Assembly: GCA_036867785.1 (NCBI GenBank)
Contig: CP145411.1
Coordinates: 1,178,001 to 1,242,000, forward strand
Source: Plasmodiophora brassicae
Lineage: Eukaryota > Endomyxa: Phytomyxea > Phytomyxea > Plasmodiophorida
Length of the DNA stretch: 64,000 bases
Direction of reading: 5' to 3'
Positions 54,264-64,000 of this stretch are shown here, in pieces. Every line of letters begins with the position of its first letter. Position 1 is the first letter of the stretch. The notes under the pieces are model-generated. The model had not been told where the DNA came from. It saw only the letters and a list, made by a program, of their open reading frames with translations, and did no database searches. The translations under genes and the position numbers were made by a program.

Positions 54264-55065
54264 GGCTGTCGGTGTTGTTCCATCCACGGGCCCAGCGGGC
54301 GAATTGCAAGTGACGGCAGCGCGGTGGTCGGCGCAGATCGCGTGGGCGGCGTGAACGCGACGGCAGTGGCCTGGCGCAAAACTGCGCGACCCACCCCGCA
54401 CTGGCAGTAACGACATCAGCAATCTGCGCGCCCCCTCCCCTCGGCCCGCCCCGCCGCCTTTTTGTGGGACACACAGCCGCCTGCGCCGAGTGCAATCCAG
54501 CTGCTGCGTCCGCCCTTCCCAGACTGTCTGCTGCTCCCTCGGGCTGATCGTCCCGGATGCCCTGTGCGCCGGCGGGTGGCGACGGCAGCAGTCGACCAGA
54601 CGGCTCGTGTGCGCTGGTACAGTAGGCGGTGCTGCGCCTCACAGCGCGCCGATGACACTCCTCGTGGAAAAACGCACTTCCACTTGAAGTGTTCTGGCTG
54701 GTAGACTCGCCACCTGTTCTGCCCGTCAACCGGAACAACGTACAGAACGTGACGTCACGCGGTCTCTCGGACGATATGCACTGCGCCAATGGCTCCGGAT
54801 GCGTTTCATGGCCTAGGTAGGCTCCGCCGTTGCGCCGTCTGAGCCGATCGACGTTGGATCGAACCATGCTGATCCACCTGCTGCTATGCTTGGGATACAA
54901 TATGTCAGGACGGGTTCGTGGAATACGGCCCGCTGGCTGGGCAGGGTCCTTTGGCTGACTGTTGACACGATCTAGTGCACATTAGCTATATGTCGTAGTA
55001 GAACCGTACGGTACCCGCAGACCAATCTGCTATTCACCGTTAGGCTAGCATTGTCGTCGCACGGG
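54264..55065. other. Divergent spacer between transporter copy 2 and RGS gene
   Basis: About 800 bp. Short frames on both strands have no recognisable content. Nothing beyond presumed promoters is visible. Confidence 0.35.
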
Positions 55066-56418
55066 ATGGACGATGCCTACAGCTGGGTGATGTGGACGCT
55101 GCTCTGCGTCCAGGTGTTGCTCTACCTGCCCGCCATGATCCTGTTCCTGGCCCGCATGGACCGGCACCCTATCCGGCCGCGTCTGCCCGTCTTGACGGCC
55201 GTGCTTATCACCTGCTTCGTCATCGACGACATCGTGCAGGGCCTGTGCGTATTGGATTCCGCGGCCCTGCCCGCTGGCCTGTTCGCCTGGGTGAGCGCCC
55301 CCGCCGTCACCGCCCTGTCATCATGTCTGTTCGCGATCGGCAGCGACTGCCTCCTGCTGCGTTACGCGCACGTCTTCTGCCGGTACCGGCTGACGCAGGC
55401 GCGCATCCTGGCGGCCGCCACCGGCCCGGAATCGGGCACCGTCAGCTCCGTTGACCGGTGGCTGCTCAGGCACCCACACGCCGGGTCGCCCCACACGATC
55501 TCGGTAAGCGTGGCGGCCCTGGCCGTCTTCCACGCCGGCATCGCGCTTGTGTACCTGCTCCATCCGTCCGCCTGGCTGACGGCCTGGCAGACGGCCTGGT
55601 CCGCGATGGTGTTCGCCGGCATGGTCGTCTTCGCGTACGCCCTACGGCCGTGCCACGACGGGTTCAGCATCCGATGGGAACTGATCAACGTGACGCGCGT
55701 CTCCTTCGTCGCCGTCGTTGCCGACATCGTGTTCGACGGCGACGGCGTCCCGATCACGTTGCTGGTCCGCTGGGTGGCGATCCAGTCCCTGATCGTCCTA
55801 ACGCTCATCATGCCGCTGGTCTGGTCGGTCCGCCAGGTGGGCCCCGCCCGGGTCACAATGTCAGAGATGCTGGAGACGACCGTGTGTCGGGCCGCCTTCC
55901 GCCTGTTCCTGGCGTCCGAATTCTGCATCGAGAACCTGCTGTTCCTTGACGAGGTCGACGCGTTCCACAGCCGATACTATCGGCGGCACAAGCTCGTGCA
56001 CTTCTCGCCGTCGCTGAGCGCCACGCCCGACAGCGACTCGGTGCTGTCACTGTCGGCCGACAAGCCCATGCCGGACGAGGACAGGTTGCAGGTGGACGCG
56101 CAGCTCATCTACGACAAGTTCATCAAGCGGAACGCGCCGTTCGAGGTGACGCTGTCCGGCAGGTTACGCGACAGATACGCGATGACGTTCGAGGACAGCA
56201 GCAGTGCCGAACCGCAACATCGATTCAAGGTGAGCGACGTTGTGCCCGTCGGGACAGGCATGTCGACGCCACAAGGGTCGCTCCACATGATCTTGGTCGT
56301 CGACAGCAACGTGTTCCGGGAGGCGGCCCGCGAGGTGACGTCCCTGCTGGAGAACGGCCCCTGGGTCCACTTCCAGCAGACGCCGATCGCGCAGGAGCTC
56401 CTGCATATGGGATGTTAG
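55066..56418 (+). CDS. 7TM protein fused to an RGS domain
   Basis: Intronless, 450 residues from ATG 55066 (MDDAYSW). Residues 1-270 hold seven hydrophobic segments, with a TRP-rich loop and arginines on the cytosolic side. The C-terminal region is an RGS domain in the order LETTVCRAAFRLFLASEFCI, ENLLFLDEVDAFH, then AQLIYDKFIKRNAPFEVTLS, and after an insert VFREAAREVTSLLENGPWVH. RGS domains accelerate GTP hydrolysis by G-alpha subunits. The layout equals that of plant AtRGS1 and of 7TM-RGS proteins in some fungi and protists. No ligand-binding ectodomain is present. Confidence 0.88.
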   Translation: MDDAYSWVMWTLLCVQVLLYLPAMILFLARMDRHPIRPRLPVLTAVLITCFVIDDIVQGLCVLDSAALPAGLFAWVSAPAVTALSSCLFAIGSDCLLLRYAHVFCRYRLTQARILAAATGPESGTVSSVDRWLLRHPHAGSPHTISVSVAALAVFHAGIALVYLLHPSAWLTAWQTAWSAMVFAGMVVFAYALRPCHDGFSIRWELINVTRVSFVAVVADIVFDGDGVPITLLVRWVAIQSLIVLTLIMPLVWSVRQVGPARVTMSEMLETTVCRAAFRLFLASEFCIENLLFLDEVDAFHSRYYRRHKLVHFSPSLSATPDSDSVLSLSADKPMPDEDRLQVDAQLIYDKFIKRNAPFEVTLSGRLRDRYAMTFEDSSSAEPQHRFKVSDVVPVGTGMSTPQGSLHMILVVDSNVFREAAREVTSLLENGPWVHFQQTPIAQELLHMGC

Positions 56419-56513
56419 GTAGGTGGGAGGCAGGCGGCACCCCTTGCCTCTATGTGCCGGTCCTGACGTGAGTCACGGCAGGCTAACCTGGTTCCGGGCG
56501 CGCGATCCTTCCC

Positions 56514-57596
56514 ATGCATACTTGTATACGACGCTGCGCGCCAATGCCGGCCAGACTTCCAAATCGATGCCTGCTGTGGGTCTGGCGGCTGTGCTGCGCC
56601 CTGCTGGCCTGCGTTATCATTGGCATGACCGTCGTCACGTTTGACGTGGGCCTGGGCCGGGCGCTGCTCCCCGTACGGCGACCGTTCTCTGAACCCAACG
56701 TCCACGAGTGCGGTTTCGTCAACATTGTCTCCTACAACGTACAGTCGTTCCCGTCGTGGGCCCAGTCGGCGATATACGCCCCGAACGACGACCGCATCGA
56801 GCATATCGCTGGAACCGACGTCCTGCGGGCGCCGCACGTCGACGTCGTCGTCCTGCAGGAGGCGTTCTCGACGCCGACGGCGACGCGCTTGACGCGCGAC
56901 CTGTCGGCCATGGGCTTCAAACACATCACCAAACCCGGGCGACGATCGCTGCTGTTGAGCGGCGGCGTCCTGGTCGCCACTCGGACGGACGTGGTTCGCG
57001 AGGCCAGCCAGGCGTTCCGCAGGTGCTGTGGCACCGACTGCCTGTCGTTCAAGGGGTTCACCTTCGTGGAGACGCGCATCGACGGGCGATCGGTCGGCAT
57101 CGTCGGCACGCACCTGCAGTCGGACGACCCGCTGTGTGCGTCGTGGTCCACGACGACCTACGAGCAGGCGCGGCGCATCCGACAGGATCAGATTCGCCAG
57201 ATTCGCCAGTTCGTCGACCGGGACGAGAACGCCCACCTCGATGTGGTGATCCTGGCCGGCGACATGAACGTCAACAGGCGTCAGGCGGCGAGTACCGAGC
57301 GGGGCAGTAATCCTGACGAGTGGGCCGAGATGGTTCACGTGCTGGAGGCGGCGCCGATGGTGCTAGAGACGGATGGCGCTCTGACGGACCACTCGGTGGA
57401 TCCGGACACGAACGCGTATCTGAGGCGTTTAGGCGGCCATGCGCACGAGCATCTAGATTACGTTCTTTCGCTGCGCGTCAATGGGCGATCCGGGCCGCCC
57501 CGGGCGACGTCGCTCCGTGTACGTACAGCCAGGCACCCGACCACGAACCGCGACCTGTCCGACCATCATCCCGTCCACGGCCGCGTCCCATTGTGA
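56514..57596 (+). CDS. Sphingomyelinase-like EEP phosphodiesterase
   Basis: Intronless, 360 residues with an N-terminal hydrophobic segment (LCCALLACVIIGMTVVTF) as signal anchor or signal peptide. The endonuclease/exonuclease/phosphatase fold reads NIVSYNVQSFP, DVVVLQEAF (metal-binding Glu), GTHLQSDDP, RQDQIRQIRQFVDRDE, VVILAGDMNVNR (Asp/Asn pair), HEHLDYVLS and DLSDHHPVHGRV (terminal Asp-His-His). This layout is typical of secreted neutral sphingomyelinases. All catalytic residues appear present. Other DNase-I-like phosphodiesterases are possible. Confidence 0.86.
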   Translation: MHTCIRRCAPMPARLPNRCLLWVWRLCCALLACVIIGMTVVTFDVGLGRALLPVRRPFSEPNVHECGFVNIVSYNVQSFPSWAQSAIYAPNDDRIEHIAGTDVLRAPHVDVVVLQEAFSTPTATRLTRDLSAMGFKHITKPGRRSLLLSGGVLVATRTDVVREASQAFRRCCGTDCLSFKGFTFVETRIDGRSVGIVGTHLQSDDPLCASWSTTTYEQARRIRQDQIRQIRQFVDRDENAHLDVVILAGDMNVNRRQAASTERGSNPDEWAEMVHVLEAAPMVLETDGALTDHSVDPDTNAYLRRLGGHAHEHLDYVLSLRVNGRSGPPRATSLRVRTARHPTTNRDLSDHHPVHGRVPL

Positions 57597-58107
57597 ACCT
57601 CGATAAAATCGCCCATGGCGTCGTCAGCGTCTGCAACGTTGCAGGTCAAGCAGAGTCCCTGCTGCCGTTAGGCCGGGAGGAGGGATTGCCCCCTCATAAT
57701 ACTCCCTCTGTCCGGGAATGATTGTCCGGTTTCAGTTGGTCAGAAGGCAACAGTGATGAAACCGCTGATTCGTTGCGGGGGACGCAAATTGAGGGCGGTA
57801 GGTAGCGGAGATGGCGAGCATTGACCAGGTCGCAACAAGCGTTTCTGGGCAACCACCTTACGACCGAACAGTTATACGAGAGTCTGGACACTGATGCGTT
57901 CGAGAACGATCTGCCCGAGATTGAGATGGACCTTGATGACGGCAACACCGATGAAGATGCGCTCTGTGGCGTCCCTGCTCCCGGAATGAAGGTCGGAAGC
58001 CAACTAGAAAGGGTGCAGGCGCCGGCGCCCCCATTGTCGGTGCAGGGCGCTCATCTGGCCCCCGAAACGTGCCACGTACGGCGACGGTCGACCGTATATT
58101 CTAAGGT
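57597..58107. other. Convergent spacer with possible transposon end and orphan frame
   Basis: About 510 bp between the sphingomyelinase-like gene (+) and the adenylyl cyclase (-). It holds the TIR-like sequence at 57703-57735 and an orphan acidic frame (about 57821-58020, +) reading NHLTTEQLYESLDTDAFEND. Confidence 0.4.
57703..57735 (+). mobile_element. Possible Tc1/mariner (Stowaway-like) terminal repeat
   Basis: The sequence TACTCCCTCTGTCCGGGAAT resembles the TA plus CTCCCTCCGTCC terminal inverted repeat of mariner/Stowaway elements. I find no matching inverted end nearby, so at most one end or a truncated copy is present. Confidence 0.35.
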
Positions 58108-61100
58108 TCATTGTGTACGTCGACGCGTCAGCTGGGGCCGCAGCGCGTTCCACAGGTCCCTGAGGTGGGTGCCGGTGGCCATGGACCCCCGGATCCGGGT
58201 GATCAGTCGGGGCAGGGCGCCCGGGTCGCCACCGGCCGCCGTCCGCCTCCTGACGACGGTCGGGCTGGCGTTGCTGTTGCTGTCCGTATCGCTGGCGCTC
58301 GTGTCCGACCCGCTCATCGACTGGGCGAACAGCGGCCCGGCCGTCGTCGACGCCGGCGACGTCGAGCGGCGGGGTGACGCGGCGGGCAGCAGGTTGATGC
58401 CCTTGCTGGACGGCTTCATCGTGTTCATCAGCGCCACGTACGACATCCACTGGCGGGTGGCGTCCCGGTGCGATGTGGCCAGCAGCAAGCGGATCGGGTC
58501 GATGTGCAACGCCCCGTCCCTGTCGTAGTAGGAGGCGGTGCCCAGGCGCAGCACCGACACGAGGCCGGCGCCAGTCGGCGTCTCCACCGGTTCGACGTCG
58601 ACGTCGCGGGTCGGCATGCGGATCCACAGGGCCAGCCCCTGCCAGGACCCGTCCGACCGGACCACGTTGTGGAACACCTCGATGCTCATCGTGTCGACGT
58701 CGACCCAAACCGATTTCCAGCGCTGCACCGTGCTGCCCAGCAGCAGGCGGGTACGCCTCGACGACGACGACGACGAGGACGACGACGACGAAGCCATCAT
58801 CGACATGGGCCCGGTGAACAGGACGACGCGGTCGTGGCTGGTCAGGTGCTGCCTGGTGATCATCGTGGCGATGTACTTCACCTGGCGGTGGAGGATGCGC
58901 GACCGGACGAACTCCATCAGGAAGACGGTCGAGAAGGTCACGACGGCGGCGGTGACGTCGTCGTGGCGCAGGTCGGGCAGCGACCGCCGATGCGAACGGG
59001 CCGGGGCGGCGACCAGGGCCGGGGCGTGCCGCGGCCGCAGGATGTCGTTCGTGAACAGGCCCTGGAACTGGCGGGCCAGCTGCGTCAGGTGCTCGTCGAT
59101 CGGGTACCCGGTGCGGATCATGTCGTAGGTGAACGTCGGGCCGAACACGGACGCCACCTTCAGGATCATGCGCTGGCAGTGCGTCAGCGAGTCGACCAGC
59201 TCGCCCAGCGTGTTCTGCAACGTGAACGGCACCGGGAACGCCGGCCTGCGACGGAACCCGTCCGAGACGACGACCTGGACGGCCGGCGCCTCCTGGGTCG
59301 CGTCGGCCGGCGCGACGACCAGGCGCAGGTCGCCCCGGCGCTGGGCGCTGTAAACCAGCTCGCGGCAGATCATCGGGTTGCCTCGCGACCGCTCCAGGAC
59401 GGCGTCGACGAGCAGGTCGGGCAGGCGCGTGCACCCCAGCAGGGTGCACATCAGGTCGACGAGGACGCCGTCGGCCAGGCGCGACAGCGTCAGCGTCTGT
59501 GTGGCCGCGTGCGTCACGATGGCGTCCAGCGCGCGGCAGGTCGGCGCCTGCATGGCCAGGCAGGTGGGCGAGCGGACGGCCAGGGCGATCAGCAGGCCGG
59601 GTGGGCGCCGGTCCAGCAGGGCCAGGACGGCGCGGCACGACGCGTCTTCCAGGAGGTGGGCGCTGTCCAAGACGATGGCCAGCGGTTCGCAGCGGGTGAC
59701 GCCCACGACCAGGTCGGCGATCGGGTCGACGAGGACGTCGGACCCGGGGCGATGGTCGACGACGAAGGCGATCAGGTCGGGATGGGCGCCGATGTCCTGC
59801 AGGAAGGCGCGACGGTTGGCGTCCGGGTCGTCCTGCGCGTACCGCGCCAGGGACGAGCGACGCACGATCAGGTCGACGAGCGACGTCAGGCACTGGCGCC
59901 AGGCGAACATGGCGTCGCAGGTCGGCAGGCGCAGCGCCCTGCCGCAGACGACCATGATGGGGGCGTCGCAGATCGTCGAGGCGAACAGGTGCGTCTTGCC
60001 GAGGCCCAGGTCGCCCTGGACGACCAGGCATTGCGGGGCGCCCGTCTGCAGCAGGTCGTGGACCGCATGGGCGATCCGCTGGCGCTCCCGGTGCCTGCCC
60101 TGGTTGATCCGCGACACGTCCTGCTCGGCGACGACCGACGACGTCAGCGCCAGGTCGAGGATGCCGCCCGTGCGGTTCGCGTCCAGGTCGTGGACCACGA
60201 TCGGCAGCACGTCCAGGCGCAGGGCGTCGTCGACGACGATCCGCGACCGTAACGACAGGAACGACAGGGACGCCGGCCCGGGCGACTGGCGCTGGACCTG
60301 CGGCAGGCGCGCCGCCTTCTGCTTGGCGTCGCCGACCAGCGTCACGTCGGTACAATCCAGGTAGACCTACAGCGATGGGGGGCCCCCGCGTTAGCGCACG
60401 TCATTGGCCGTGTGCCGACGACGTGTGGAACGGACCGTGTCGCCGTCGTCGAGCGTGACGTGCAGGCCAAAGACGGCGGATCGGGCCGGGTACGTCTGCG
60501 CCGGCATGGTGGTGGGCGACGGCGCCACCGCCGCCCCGGCGCCCAGAGCGGGCGGCAACGTGAGGTGGAACGGCGCCGGCGCCGGCGACGACGACGTGCC
60601 CGGGCTACAGTGCAACGCGTCGCGGTCGCTGACGAACAGGTTCAGGTGCCTGGGGGAGGGGAACACACCCCCTGTCAGCGGTCGGCCTGCACGGTGTGGG
60701 CCGATCGATGCACACCAACGTACTCGAGCGGGGACCGTCGGTCCGGCCAGGCGTGCCCCTGGGCGAACATGGCCGGGACGAACAGGCGCGTCTGCCGGTG
60801 CTTGCCCTTGACGGTGATCGGGTCCAGCGCCCGGAACGAGATCAGCAGGCGGGTGGCGTAGCGCGTGGCGTTGTCGACGACGACGTGCAGGCGGTGGGCG
60901 GCGGCGTACTGCATGAGGCGGGCGGAGATGTTGACGACGTCGCCCAGCACCGAGTACTCGCGGCGCGTGTTGCCGCCCGTGACGCCGCAGAAGGCGTACC
61001 CGGTCGTGACGCCGCAGTTCACGTCGGCCTGTGTGTGTGTGCGTGTGCACACAACGTGTCGCGGTCAGCGCCTCCTGTTCCGCCTGCGCCCACCCAGCGG

Positions 61101-62426
61101 ACGAACCTTCATGGCGGGCAGCGCCCCGCAGAGGCACAGGGCGGCGACGACGCCGCGCAGCGAGTCGTTGGCGTGCGCCGACGGCAGCAGGCCGAAGACG
61201 GCCAGCACGGTCAGGCCCTTGTCGTCGAACAGGAACTTGTTGACGGCGCCGCCATTGTCGAGGACGGCCCGCTGCACCGTCTCCATGACCTGGGGGAGGG
61301 GGCGAACGCGGTCAGGGGCGGGTGCCTCGGTCGCGGATCCGATCCTGCCCGACCCGCTGCAGACGCGCCAGGCCGGTGCCGGTGCCGACGTGCGCCTCGA
61401 CGGCCGGGTCGACGGTGGTGTGCGCGAACAGGACCGTCACCTTGCGGATCTCGGACGCCCAGCGCTCCTCGAGCTCGCCGACGAACGGCAGCACGCCCAG
61501 CGGCACGTACCGCTGGAGCAGGGCGGACAGGTCGGCGGGGCTGTCCACGCCCGCCACGAGCTCGTTGGCGGTCGCCATCGACGAGGCGATACCTCGTTTG
61601 GACAGCGGGTCACGGCACGACCGAAGCTCGACGCCGACGACCGGGCCGCTGGGCGTCGTCGGGCGCGGCCGACCCGTCCGGAAGTGGGGCTCGACCAGGG
61701 CGGCCGCCTGCAGCGACACGACAACCTGCAGAGGCAGGTCAGCGAAACCCTGAAGCGCGCGCCCGGGCGGGCGGATGTCAGGCGGCGTACCTGTCCGGGG
61801 TCGGCCACGTTCTCGCAGGTGAACGCCTGGGCCAGCGGGGACCCGATCGCCAGGTACTCGGTGCGCTGCTCGACGCCGCCGACGTGGACGATGTCGACAT
61901 CGCCGACGCCGATGCCGATCTTGAGCGACAGCTCGTAGAGGTTGGCGGCGCCCGAGTCCTGCAGGGTCAGGCCATGCAGGTGGCGCTGGATGTCCAGCGC
62001 GCACTGGCAGGACCGGCGCGCCAGCACGCCCAGCGTGTCGCCCGTGTCGGGCCAGACGACGATGACGGCGTCGCCGGCGAACTTGAAGACGTCGCCGCCG
62101 TGCCTGGCGACGACCTTGACCAGGATGCCAAAGTACGCCTTGACGATGCGGGCCAGGTCCTCGATGCCGTTATGCGTTTCGCCCAGCTGCTCGCACATGG
62201 CCGTGTACCCGCTGATGTCGGCGAACAGGACCGCCGTCGTCAGCCGGTGACGAGCGGGCAGCGACAGCGGCACCGGGTCCGAGCAGTGCCCGGCCAGGAA
62301 CTGGACGACCACCGACGGGATGTACGAGCACAGGTTGATCAGCGACGCCGACGACAGCGGGACGGGCCCCGGCGCTCGCCTGCTGCTGTCGTCGCGACGA
62401 TACCTGCCGCCGCCGTCGTCTGTCAT
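58108..62426 (-). CDS. Soluble adenylyl cyclase (ADCY10-like)
   Basis: Six exons (62426-61791, 61725-61354, 61289-61107, 61028-60724, 60649-60436, 60366-58108) give about 1,322 residues. Cyclase domain 1 reads TTAVLFADISGYTAMCEQLG, GGDVFKFAGDAVIVVW, then LSLKIGIGVGDVDIVHVGG: both metal-binding Asp are present. Domain 2 has NGGAVNKFLFDDKGLTVLAV, CGVTTGYAFCGVTGGNTRRE and YSVLGDVVNISARLM. An AAA-type NTPase follows with Walker A VVQGDLGLGKTHLFAS and LAIVLDSAHLLED as Walker B. This order is diagnostic of bicarbonate-responsive soluble adenylyl cyclases, which act in flagella and sperm. The C-terminus has a poly-Ser tract and is shorter than in the human enzyme. Confidence 0.92.
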
Positions 62427-62571
62427 CCCTGCTGATGGGCGCCCTGCACCGCACGAGCATGCGCGCGCCGGATCCCGACGATGCCCCACTGGCCGGGTCG
62501 TATCTACGACGATCAGCGGTACCTGGAACGTACCCGCCACACGACCTACATAGGCAGGTGACCGGGTTGTA

Positions 62572-64000
62572 TTAGGCGGGGAACTCCATCTTCTTCAGGA
62601 AGTCGTCGATCGCGGCGCCCGGCTTGCTGCCGGCGACGCTGGCCTCCCGCGGGTCGTCGGCGTCCTTGCCCTTGAGGTCGTCGGCGACCTCCTTGGCGAT
62701 CACCTCGGACAGGCGAGCGGACGGCTCCCTGGCCCTGTACGCGTAGTCGATCACGTAGTCGGGGCGCAGGTCCTTGATCTTGGCCTCGAAGGCGGCCGCC
62801 ATGGATTCGGCCCGGACTGTCAGCACCCCGCCCCCCGATCAGTACTGTGGGACACAGGCGGTCGTGGGGCGCGCCGCCTACTGCATCGATTGCCGAGGAC
62901 GACAACGTTGCGTTTCAGGGACGCGTTCTTCTGCTCCAGCAGGTCGACCTTGGTCTCCAGGGTGCGGATCTGCTCGCGCGCCTCGGCGTTCTTGGCGGTC
63001 AGCGCCTCCGTGTGCTGTTGCCGGCGCGCGATCTCCATGACCTTCGTCTGCAGATCCGTCCGGGTCCAGTTCAGGTCGGTCCGCATCTACAGACGTGTGG
63101 CGAGACGCAGTCAGCCGCCCACACGCGCTGCCAGACGCATGGCCCGCAGCAGTGTGACCTGTCGAAGGATCTGGCTCTCCAGCTTGAGGCTGTCCAGGGC
63201 GGCCGTGTCGTGCTGGGCGGTGGACCGGCGACGACCCCGAGCCGAACGTGCCGGGCTAGCCGCCGTCGTTACGCTCGGCAGAGTGACGTCGAGCTGGCCA
63301 CGCGCCTTCATTGCTGGGCGGACAATCGATCAGGCGAAACAGCAGGCGGTACGCGCCGTGCGAAACACCTTCGACCCTGGAGGCCCATCCCTCGAAGCGC
63401 TTGTCGTTGATGAGCCGGTCCTTCTGCGTCGCTTGGATTTGCCGTTTCAGATCGGCGTTCAGTGCGATCTGTTTCTGCAGGTCGCCCTTGACGGTGTCCA
63501 GCTGCTCCTGGGCGCTGCGAAGGGCGGTCTCGGTTCTGATGCGCCCGTGCAGGGCGTCGGCCAGCTCCCGAGCCACATCCGATTTGCTGGTTCGAGCAAC
63601 CACCAACTGCACGGGCCGGGCCATGATCAGCACAGCCGCCGAGCAGTACAACTTGACAAACGAGGGGACGCAACCTGCTGTTTCAGAGCCAGCAGGCCGG
63701 ACTTGGCGTCGGCGATGTCGGCGCGTCGGCTGAACTCGCTCTCGACGAGGGCCCTGTCCTTGGCAAGCGATTTCGTCGCTGTCGCCTGCATGCGCTGCGA
63801 TTGCAACCGGTGCTCGGCGCGTACTTCACTGATCTCCGTTAAGATCTCATTGTCGCGCGACTCCTGCCGGCGCTGGTTCGTCTCCGCTCGCCGCACCTGC
63901 GCCCGTCTCAAACAAGGCGAACTGGTTGCGACGAGCACGCGTACCCGGGCGTTGGCCATTTGCAACTCGGCGACAGCCCGGTCGCGCTCCTGCTCCCACT
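62572..64000 (-). CDS. Coiled-coil protein, C-terminal part (cut by window edge)
   Basis: Multi-exon gene; the 5' end lies beyond 64000. Tracing exons from the edge gives a long coiled coil: QERDRAVAELQMANARVRRA, EISEVRAEHRLQSQRMQATA, KQQLVVARTSKSDVARELAD, LRSAQEQLDTVKGDLQKQIA, a Ser/Arg-rich linker, then RTLETKVDLLEQKNASLKRN. The last exon is non-coiled (PDYVIDYAYRAREPSARLSE) and ends DDFLKKMEFPA. Introns are short and GT..AG. A cytoskeletal or ciliary role is plausible given heptads and neighbours, but no family is recognised. Confidence 0.65.

Noticed and set aside
58004-60355. Second long minus-strand frame overlapping the adenylyl cyclase exon
   Set aside because: It is out of frame with the Walker A motif and cyclase domains and reads as Arg/Pro-rich low complexity.
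1-64000. CRISPR arrays, rRNA, tRNA and prokaryotic operons
   Set aside because: No direct-repeat/spacer array, no rRNA signature and no convincing cloverleaf were seen by eye; gene order and introns are eukaryotic. Small tRNAs could still have been missed.

Overview
This is a nuclear window from a GC-rich, gene-dense eukaryote. Almost every gene that I can identify has a clear eukaryotic family. Most reading frames are broken by short introns (about 40-85 nt) with GT..AG ends. Wherever I could follow a gene through, removing these introns restores both the reading phase and the family alignment. The gene content includes intraflagellar transport (IFT140), a soluble adenylyl cyclase, an SFI1-like centrin-binding repeat protein, the Arp2/3 subunit ARPC2, AP-2 sigma, SRP68, a DP transcription factor, an FEX fluoride exporter, an HslV peptidase and a fungal-type TRP-like channel. 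This points to a flagellated, heterotrophic unicellular eukaryote such as a zoosporic fungus or a related protist. I cannot place it more precisely from sequence alone.

Layout. 1-6.6 kb: partial GPHR (-), a proline-rich protein (-), fluoride exporter (-), a mucin-like Cys-rich TRP-like membrane protein (+), a PARP-type zinc-finger protein (-). 7.3-15.2 kb: nucleoporin Aladin (+), ARPC2 (+), an acidic disordered protein (-), HslV (+), DP transcription factor (+), a PWWP/Tudor-like protein with a PIP-box-like motif (-). 15.6-21.3 kb: a 7TM protein with a PA-like ectodomain (-), DENND6 (+), a GT60 glycosyltransferase (-), RAB5IF (-). 21.8-33.4 kb: SRP68 (+), a MUN-domain protein (+), a GPI-anchored FN3 protein (-), a CCDC6-like coiled coil (-), an SFI1-like protein (+). 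33.5-40 kb: GalE (-), a USP-family protein (+), AP2S1 (-), a C2H2 zinc-finger protein (-), a second PA/7TM paralogue (-). 40.5-50.7 kb: IFT140 with 18 exons (+), an intronless secreted protein (+), a second C2H2 protein (-), an enoyl-CoA hydratase (-). 50.8-64 kb: a tandem pair of SLC18B1-like transporters (-), a 7TM-RGS fusion (+), a sphingomyelinase-like EEP phosphodiesterase (+), a possible transposon end, a soluble adenylyl cyclase (-), and a partial coiled-coil gene (-).

The genes do not form operons. Neighbours alternate strands and convergent stop codons can lie only 26-160 bp apart. Functional themes are membrane traffic (SRP68, RAB5IF, DENND6, AP2S1, MUN, GPHR), cilium and centrosome (IFT140, SFI1-like, adenylyl cyclase), and environmental sensing (7TM-RGS, two PA/7TM paralogues, TRP-like protein). 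The least explained items are the PA/7TM paralogue family, the intronless 801-residue secreted protein and the GPI-anchored FN3 protein.
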